From JASFTV01 sp050050615 (GTDB lineage: Bacteria > Desulfobacterota > DSM-4660 > Desulfatiglandales > HGW-15), in assembly GCA_050050615.1 (NCBI GenBank), contig JASFTV010000275.1, positions 1 to 5,089 on the forward strand: a DNA stretch of 5,089 nucleotides, given 5' to 3'. Both the position numbers and the translations under genes were made by a program. Each line of letters begins with the position of its first letter. Position 1 is the stretch's first letter. The notes beneath the pieces are model-generated. The model did not search any database. It saw only the letters and a list, made by a program, of their open reading frames with translations, and was not told the DNA's origin. Positions 1 to 4,009 of the stretch are shown piece by piece.

Positions 1-1069
1 CCCCTGTGATAACACAGGGACTCGAATTATCAATAAAACGCAACTCTATACCCTCACTATCCATACTCTGAAGAACGTCAAGGAAATATCTCGCATTGAA
101 ACCGGCCTCAAGATGTTCGCCTTTGTACTCCACCTCAAGCTTCTCCTGCGCATCACCCAGATCAGGATTGATGGAGACCAGTTCCATGGCATCCTTTTCC
201 AAAGTGATCTTAACGCCTCTGTAACTCTCACTTGTTAATATAATCATTTTTTTCATCCCATCTAGAAGGGACTCTCTTCTAGCCTTCACAATAGATTTGG
301 CCTTTTTCGGGATAACCGCAGTGTAATCCGGGAACTTGCTCTCCAAGAGCCTGATGACAATGATCGAATCTTCCTTCCTCGCCACACAGTTATTCTGCTT
401 AAAGCCAAGATGTACCGATCCACCTTCACTGGCCAGTTTACTCAGTTCTGACATACCCTTCTTGGGGATCATCACACCCGCAACCATTTTCATCTTTCCC
501 ACATCCTCAATATCCTTGTCTATCATCGATAAGCGATGCCCATCCGTGGAGACCATCCTTAGGAATGTCTTTCCTTCTTGCGCGACCTTTTCCGTAAAGA
601 TGCCTGAAAGCTTAAATCCCGCCTCCTCTAAAGTGACGGCATAAATGGTCTTGTTTATCATCTCCCTAAGAACGTCCGCCTGTATCTCAACCGTATCCAC
701 ATCCTCTGGCTGTACGAATATCGGGTACTCATCCGCCGGAAGGCAGGCTAAGTTGTATCTTGCCTGCTCATCGGAAAGAAAAACCCAGTTATTCTCTTTC
801 TCCTTGATGTAGATTTTAGGGCTTTTACTTTCCTTAAGAATCTCAAATAGTTTCCTACCAGAGATGGTGATACTCCCAGGGCTTATCACCTCTGCTGAAA
901 TCTTTTGCTGTAGGCTTATCTCTAAATCGGTGGCAGAAATCTCGATATCGGAGCCGCCAGCCGATATGAGAATCATAGAGAGTATCGGCATGTTACTCCT
1001 TTTCTCTATGATGCTTTGAACCCTTGAAACGGCTCTGTAGAGATCTTCCCTTTCTATTCTTATTTCCAT
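1..1069 (-). CDS. dnaN: DNA polymerase III beta subunit (sliding clamp), C-terminus cut by window edge
   Basis: This is the ring-shaped processivity clamp that tethers DNA polymerase III to DNA and is the docking site for many repair and replication proteins. The reading frame is open from the ATG at 1069-1067 to the window edge, giving 356 residues. Family motifs in the expected order are ATDLEI (46-51), LPADEYP (110-116), STDGHRL (174-180), LESKFPDYTAVIP (242-254) and FNARYFLDVL (324-333), then SPCVITG at the edge. Beta clamps are usually about 365-375 residues, so only some 10-20 C-terminal residues are missing, including the usual P-M-R-[IL] end. The start is supported by GGAGG at 1079-1075, five bases upstream. 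It lies downstream of dnaA on the same strand, the classic dnaA-dnaN order, but separated by 253 bp. I saw no frameshift or internal stop. The identification is secure. Confidence 0.97.
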   Translation of the reverse strand, partial: MEIRIEREDLYRAVSRVQSIIEKRSNMPILSMILISAGGSDIEISATDLEISLQQKISAEVISPGSITISGRKLFEILKESKSPKIYIKEKENNWVFLSDEQARYNLACLPADEYPIFVQPEDVDTVEIQADVLREMINKTIYAVTLEEAGFKLSGIFTEKVAQEGKTFLRMVSTDGHRLSMIDKDIEDVGKMKMVAGVMIPKKGMSELSKLASEGGSVHLGFKQNNCVARKEDSIIVIRLLESKFPDYTAVIPKKAKSIVKARRESLLDGMKKMIILTSESYRGVKITLEKDAMELVSINPDLGDAQEKLEVEYKGEHLEAGFNARYFLDVLQSMDSEGIELRFIDNSSPCVITG

Positions 1070-1322
1070 AATATCCTCCACTACATCATAATATTCATCG
1101 TTGTGTTATTTTGTTTAAGAGTGTATTAACTTATTGAAAAGACATGAAGAATTTTTCTTTATTTTCTGTGGATTTTTCCCTCTTTGTTGTAGGTTTTGGA
1201 CACTGAGTGAGCGCTCGCCCATTGTTAAGTCCGCATTGTCGAAATTTGATAGCACTGAGCAGAGATTCTCTGAAGAAATGTTCAATAAATTCTGGAAAAG
1301 GAAAAACACTTTTTTCTATAGA
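1070..1322. other. dnaA-dnaN intergenic region, AT-rich, no gene
   Basis: These 253 bp separate the dnaA stop from the dnaN start. No open frame here resembles a protein; short frames exist on both strands but lack family features. Visible elements are one DnaA-box-like 9-mer (TGTGGATTT, 1167-1175; 7 of 9 to TGTGGATAA), a 13-base perfect palindrome CAGAGATTCTCTG (1260-1272), an 8-base palindrome GAGCGCTC (1209-1216) and a weak A/T hairpin (1301-1316) just past the dnaA stop. In many bacteria this interval holds part of oriC, but a cluster of good DnaA boxes is absent. No promoter for dnaN could be called with confidence; dnaN may be read through from dnaA. Confidence 0.6.
1167..1175 (-). promoter_or_regulatory. 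Weak DnaA-box-like site
   Basis: The plus strand reads TGTGGATTT, the reverse complement of AAATCCACA, matching 7 of 9 positions of the consensus TTATCCACA with the ATCCACA core intact. It is the only such site in the dnaA-dnaN spacer. The same 10-mer CTGTGGATTT recurs inside dnaA at 1869-1878. A single 7/9 match can arise by chance, so a role as an initiator site is only possible. Confidence 0.3.
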
Positions 1323-2633
1323 TTACCCCAGTAAATTTTCAATTCTTTTGATATCATTGAGGAACCCCTTGTCTTTATCTTTGTATTTTTCTATCCGCCT
1401 TACCGCATAGATAACCGTGGAATGGTCCTTGTGCCCAAAGGCATCACCGATTTCCTGCAGCGATAAGTGGGTATGTTTTCTGGCTAAGTACATGCCCAAT
1501 TGTCTTGGGTAGGAGTAAATCCGTTTCTTTTTCTTGGAAGTGAGATCATTCACAGCGATGTTAAAATAGGCCGCAGTCGTCGTCTTGATGTCTTCCATGC
1601 CTATATCGCTTTTCTCCTTATTCCTAATGAGAGACTTGACCATGGATATGCTAATGTCTGTGTTGGTTAAAGAGGCGTGGCTTTCCAGTCTGACGATATT
1701 CTTGATAAGGCTTTTGACATCACGGTTGGAATTGGCGAGAAAGAAAATGACGTCATCTGGAATAGGAATATTGTCCTCTTTTGACCTCTTTTTGAGAATA
1801 TGTATCCTGGTAGTCTGGTTCGGAGACTTTACCTCAGCGAGGACACCCCACCCTAACCTCGACCTCAACTGTGGATTTATGTTTCTGAGTTTGTTTGGAG
1901 GGGTGTCAGCCGTGGCAACAACCTGCTTTTTTGCGCTGTAAAGGGAGTTAAAAATAAAGAGAAATTCCTCTTGGGTCTTCTCTCGATGGGCCAGCAGTTG
2001 GACATCATCAAAGAGTAACAAGTCTAGACTGCAATATTCCTCTCTAAATTCGTGAACCTTGTCATTTTTGATGGCGTAAGTGAAGTCTGAGCTAAAGGTG
2101 TCGGAAGAAAGATACCTTATTCGGCATTCGGGCTCCTTCCTCAATTTATGGTTTCCGATAGCGTTCAAGAGGTGGGTCTTACCCAGGCCTGAGCTACAGT
2201 AGATATATAAGGGGTTGTATTCCTTGGCAGGGCTCTCTGCCACCTCCAAGGCAGAAGAACAGGCAAATGTGTTGCACTCTCCCGTAACGAAGCGATCAAA
2301 AGTCATGGACGGGTTTAATCGATGGTGGAGATAGAACTCTGAATTCTGAATGAAGTGGGAATCAGAACGCTGCCCTGGTGTGGATGGGTGTTCGTAACTG
2401 AAGTGGACGCTTGGTGAACGCTTGGTGACCTTTGTAAAGGACTTCTTAATCTCTCTGAGATACTTGTCCGTCAGCCAGTTGGCGACGAATTTATTGGGGA
2501 CTTCGATGATCGCCAAGTCGGGGTCAAATTTTTTCAGGCTCGTCTGATGGAACCATGTCTTGAATTCCGATTTTGTCAGCTTAGATTCTAGGTGACGCCT
2601 AATTTGGTTCCATGTATCTTTTTTTTTTGACAT
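1323..2633 (-). CDS. dnaA: Chromosomal replication initiator protein DnaA
   Basis: DnaA binds DnaA boxes at the origin, oligomerises as an AAA+ ATPase, melts the DNA and recruits the helicase. The frame is complete at 436 residues. Domain I (about 1-80) has the usual Trp and TWF signature; domain II is very short (about 81-100). The AAA+ domain III holds Walker A GLGKTH (149-154), Walker B LLLFDD (205-210), sensor 1 around ADTPP (242-246) and an arginine-finger segment LRSR (256-259). Domain IV has PRQ (376-378) and the helix-turn-helix GHKDHSTV (400-407), the DnaA signature. Odd residues: the canonical GGV before GLGKT is CSS (146-148), and the sensor 2 arginine aligns with Lys307. The ATG at 2633-2631 fits the start of domain I, although the Shine-Dalgarno (AAGAA) is weak. 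Codons 2-5 contain a run of ten A. The gene is divergent from cooC. Confidence 0.97.
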   Translation of the reverse strand: MSKKKDTWNQIRRHLESKLTKSEFKTWFHQTSLKKFDPDLAIIEVPNKFVANWLTDKYLREIKKSFTKVTKRSPSVHFSYEHPSTPGQRSDSHFIQNSEFYLHHRLNPSMTFDRFVTGECNTFACSSALEVAESPAKEYNPLYIYCSSGLGKTHLLNAIGNHKLRKEPECRIRYLSSDTFSSDFTYAIKNDKVHEFREEYCSLDLLLFDDVQLLAHREKTQEEFLFIFNSLYSAKKQVVATADTPPNKLRNINPQLRSRLGWGVLAEVKSPNQTTRIHILKKRSKEDNIPIPDDVIFFLANSNRDVKSLIKNIVRLESHASLTNTDISISMVKSLIRNKEKSDIGMEDIKTTTAAYFNIAVNDLTSKKKKRIYSYPRQLGMYLARKHTHLSLQEIGDAFGHKDHSTVIYAVRRIEKYKDKDKGFLNDIKRIENLLG

Positions 2634-2648
2634 ATTTCTTATCGGCCG

Positions 2649-2657
2649 TTATCCATT
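2649..2657 (+). promoter_or_regulatory. DnaA-box-like site in the dnaA 5' leader
   Basis: TTATCCATT matches 7 of 9 positions of TTATCCACA. It lies 16 bases upstream of the dnaA start and just downstream of the predicted dnaA transcription start (about 2664). DnaA autoregulation through boxes near its own promoter is established in several bacteria, so the position is meaningful, but the match is imperfect and the claim is inference. Confidence 0.35.
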
Positions 2658-2662
2658 TAACA

Positions 2663-2691
2663 TTGCCCGAATATTAGGAAAGTTTTAATAA
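2663..2691 (+). promoter_or_regulatory. Predicted sigma70-like promoter of cooC/acsF
   Basis: A -35 candidate TTGCCC (2663-2668) is followed by a 17-base spacer and a -10 candidate TAATAA (2686-2691), each matching 4 of 6 consensus bases. A slightly shifted -10, TAAAAT (2689-2694), matches 5 of 6 but gives a 20-base spacer. Transcription would begin near 2698, leaving a leader of about 29 bases before the cooC ATG. It overlaps the divergent dnaA promoter almost completely. Confidence 0.4.
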
Positions 2692-2699
2692 AATGGCAA
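2671..2699 (-). promoter_or_regulatory. Predicted sigma70-like promoter of dnaA
   Basis: Read on the minus strand, a -35 hexamer TTGCCA (2699-2694; 5 of 6 to TTGACA) is followed by exactly 17 bases and a -10 hexamer TAATAT (2676-2671; 4 of 6 to TATAAT). Transcription would start near 2664, giving a leader of about 31 bases that contains the DnaA-box-like site. This is the best promoter match in the dnaA upstream spacer. Confidence 0.5.
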
Positions 2700-2726
2700 T
2701 GAAAATTTCCGCTGTCGGAGGAAACG

Positions 2727-3485
2727 ATGTCCCGTATGACGTACTCGATCGGCTTAGCCGGGAAAGGTGGCACGGGCAAGACCACGGTTGCTGGCTTACT
2801 CATCAAATACCTTGTGGAAAATGGTAAGGTTCCCATATTGGCGGTTGATGCGGATTCAAATGCCAATCTCAATGAGGTGCTCGGACTGGAGGTTCGGGAG
2901 ACCCTCGGTGAGGCGAGAGAGGAGATGAAGCAGGGCGTCGCCACAGGCATGACAAAAGATATATTCATGGAGATGAAGCTAGAGCAGGCGGTGGTTGAGG
3001 CGAAAGGTTTTGACCTTATCGTTATGGGAAGGCCTGAAGGACCGGGTTGCTATTGCGCGGCCAATACCTTGCTCACCACCTACCTGGACAGGTTGATGCA
3101 TAACTATGCCTATGTGGTGATGGACAATGAAGCGGGTATGGAGCATATAAGCAGGCTAACCACCAACAACATCAACCTGCTTTTGGTCATTTCCGATCCC
3201 ACCCGGCGGGGCATACAATCTGCCGCCAGGATCTTTGAACTGACCAAGACGTTGGGATTGGAGATAGATCGAAAGCTGCTCATTGTCAATCAGGCAAAAG
3301 AGGGTCAACAAGAAGAGATTCAGCGAACGGTTGAGCGGTTCCGGTTGGATCTGAGCGGCATCATCCCTGAGGATGGGCAGATCCGCGATTTTGATCTCGC
3401 CGGGAAACCGACAACAGAGCTGGGCGAGGATAGTCGAGCGCTACAAGCGGCCTTTGCGATCTTTGAAAATATCCTCAGGGCTTGA
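2727..3485 (+). CDS. cooC: CooC/AcsF-family nickel-insertion ATPase for CO dehydrogenase/acetyl-CoA synthase
   Basis: This is a cytoplasmic MinD/SIMIBI-class P-loop ATPase of the CooC/AcsF group, which uses ATP to help load nickel into CO dehydrogenase or acetyl-CoA synthase. The 252-residue length matches CooC (about 250-260). Visible features are a deviant Walker A GKGGTGKTT (12-20) with the signature lysine Lys13 and P-loop Lys18, the DADSN switch (41-45), a Cys-x-Cys motif C108-Y-C110 that in CooC lies at the dimer interface and binds metal, DNEAGMEH (133-140) and DPTRRG (157-162). The start is set by GGAGG at 2717-2721, five bases before the ATG. The next gene on the strand is acsD, 524 bp away, which supports an acetyl-CoA-pathway role. 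Sequence alone cannot tell CooC (CODH-specific) from AcsF (ACS-specific), so the symbol is a family name. It is divergent from dnaA. Confidence 0.92.
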   Translation: MSRMTYSIGLAGKGGTGKTTVAGLLIKYLVENGKVPILAVDADSNANLNEVLGLEVRETLGEAREEMKQGVATGMTKDIFMEMKLEQAVVEAKGFDLIVMGRPEGPGCYCAANTLLTTYLDRLMHNYAYVVMDNEAGMEHISRLTTNNINLLLVISDPTRRGIQSAARIFELTKTLGLEIDRKLLIVNQAKEGQQEEIQRTVERFRLDLSGIIPEDGQIRDFDLAGKPTTELGEDSRALQAAFAIFENILRA

Positions 3486-3574
3486 CATCAATATATGGTA
3501 AAGAACCTCCATGAACAACAAGATCTGGCGCTCAGGAAAAAAGAGAAGGTACTAGTTTTATTGGCAAAAACTTC

Positions 3575-3603
3575 TTGACAAGGATTTTTCAGTTGTCTAT
3601 GTT
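3575..3603 (+). promoter_or_regulatory. Strong sigma70-like promoter, probably for acsD
   Basis: A perfect -35 hexamer TTGACA (3575-3580), a 17-base spacer and a -10 hexamer TATGTT (3598-3603; 4 of 6) make this the best promoter match in the window. Transcription would begin near 3610, about 90 bases past the cooC stop, and the transcript would carry a leader of about 400 bases before acsD. The start point falls directly before the palindrome at 3611-3624. Confidence 0.55.
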
Positions 3604-3610
3604 GTAGAGT

Positions 3611-3634
3611 CCTCTTATAAGAGGTTATTTTTTT
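3611..3634 (+). terminator. Terminator-like hairpin with T-tract after cooC
   Basis: The 14-base perfect palindrome CCTCTTATAAGAGG (3611-3624) folds as a 5-bp stem with a TATA loop, followed by a T-rich run (nine T in ten bases, 3625-3634). This is the layout of an intrinsic terminator and would end the cooC transcript about 125 bases after its stop. The stem is short, so efficiency is uncertain. It also sits at about +1 to +14 of the predicted acsD promoter, where it could instead be an operator or a 5' stabilising hairpin. Confidence 0.5.
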
Positions 3635-3660
3635 GTTCTGATCAGAGTGACTTAACATAC

Positions 3661-3788
3661 TCCGGGATGGTCGGTATGGCGCCGGTTGCAGGGACATCCC
3701 GGGTAATTCCTACAAAGTAGGTACTGTAACGAACTGAGCTTGACACGTCCGCTCGTCTAGAGCCGATTTGTACGAAGCGGTTCTCCAG
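3661..3788 (+). other. Structured RNA leader candidate: consecutive hairpins upstream of acsD
   Basis: Three strong hairpins lie in series. The first has CCGGGATG (3662-3669) pairing perfectly with CATCCCGG (3695-3702), with a smaller hairpin inside its loop (3672-3684). The second is CCTAC-AAA-GTAGG (3709-3721). The third pairs AGAGCCG (3759-3765) with CGGTTCT (3778-3784), then a one-base mismatch, a 3-bp extension and a GUAC loop. The third could be extended by CT/AG across a two-base bulge to 3788, and competes with a small hairpin GCTC/GAGC (3751-3763). No riboswitch class was recognised. It could be a cis-acting leader of acsD, a small RNA, or a remnant of a mobile element. Confidence 0.4.
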
Positions 3789-3851
3789 TGTATCACCCCC
3801 AGATCGTTCACCTTTGAAAAGAGCAGTAAAGGGTTTGAAATCATTTGAACT

Positions 3852-3877
3852 TGACCTAAGTTGCCAAAAAGAGGTCA
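3852..3877. repeat. Inverted repeat TGACCT-N14-AGGTCA
   Basis: Perfect 6-base arms (3852-3857 and 3872-3877) are separated by 14 bases, about 130 bases upstream of acsD. It could be a regulator half-site pair or another RNA hairpin in the leader. No known operator is recognised. Confidence 0.35.
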
Positions 3878-3883
3878 TTTTCA

Positions 3884-3917
3884 GGAAGAGGTGTTTATGG
3901 AAAGGAGACCGTCTTCC
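3884..3917 (+). repeat. Hairpin with Shine-Dalgarno-like and ATG sequence in the loop
   Basis: GGAAGAGGT (3884-3892) pairs with ACC (3908-3910) and TCTTCC (3912-3917) across a single bulged G, a 9-bp stem with a 15-base loop. The loop contains an ATG (3897-3899) and AGGAG. It ends about 90 bases upstream of the acsD start and would be part of the acsD leader. Function unknown. Confidence 0.35.
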
Positions 3918-3994
3918 AAAACATACTAAAACACTATGATTTCGGCAGGTTATGCAAACGAGGACATTGGAAAAACATCTATCTGTAAACCAAG

Positions 3995-4001
3995 AAGGAG
4001 G
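3995..4001 (+). promoter_or_regulatory. Strong Shine-Dalgarno that fixes the acsD TTG start
   Basis: AAGGAGG lies eight bases before the TTG at 4010-4012. An in-frame TAG at 4004-4006 rules out any earlier start in this frame, and the next in-frame ATG (4136-4138) would remove about 42 residues that align with the family N-terminus. Confidence 0.85.
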
Positions 4002-4009
4002 GATAGAAA

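Larger units (their letters stand above)
3486..4009. other. 524-bp gap between cooC and acsD: control region, no convincing gene
   Basis: No frame on either strand here resembles a known protein. A 128-codon minus-strand frame (3642-4028) needs a TTG start, has no Shine-Dalgarno and runs into the acsD start. The region divides into an AT-rich part (3486-3640) with a promoter and a terminator-like hairpin, a more GC-rich hairpin-dense part (about 3645-3805), and a second AT-rich part (about 3806-4009) with two further inverted repeats. I looked for a cobalamin riboswitch, which would suit a corrinoid-protein gene, and did not recognise its conserved B12-box sequence. I also saw no tRNA. Confidence 0.6.

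Noticed and set aside
1301..1316. Possible terminator of dnaA (GAAAAA/TTTTTC hairpin)
   Set aside because: The stem is almost all A-T and no U-tract follows on the dnaA strand, so it does not look like an intrinsic terminator.
1115..1334. Short frames of about 65 codons on both strands in the dnaA-dnaN spacer
   Set aside because: Low-complexity Phe/Lys-rich translations from AT-rich DNA, with no ribosome site or family resemblance.
1585..1941. 118-codon plus-strand frame inside dnaA, and similar frames inside dnaN, cooC and acsD
   Set aside because: These are antisense or out-of-frame shadows of strongly conserved genes.
2693..2827. Plus-strand frame starting MAMKISAVGG that overlaps the start of cooC
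   Set aside because: It is out of frame with the clearly conserved P-loop protein, has no Shine-Dalgarno, and its ATG lies upstream of the predicted transcription start. The resemblance to an ATPase N-terminus is chance.
3678..3689. Sigma54-like GG...GC (TGGCGCCGGTTGC)
   Set aside because: The spacing between the GG and GC elements is 8 bases instead of 10, so it does not fit the -24/-12 consensus.
3740..3768. Second TTGACA (3740-3745) as a promoter
   Set aside because: No acceptable -10 hexamer follows at 16-18 bases.
3897..3929. 10-codon leader peptide MERRPSSKTY with a GGAAGAGG upstream
   Set aside because: It is too short to support, its ribosome site is buried in the 3884-3917 hairpin, and there is no regulatory codon run.
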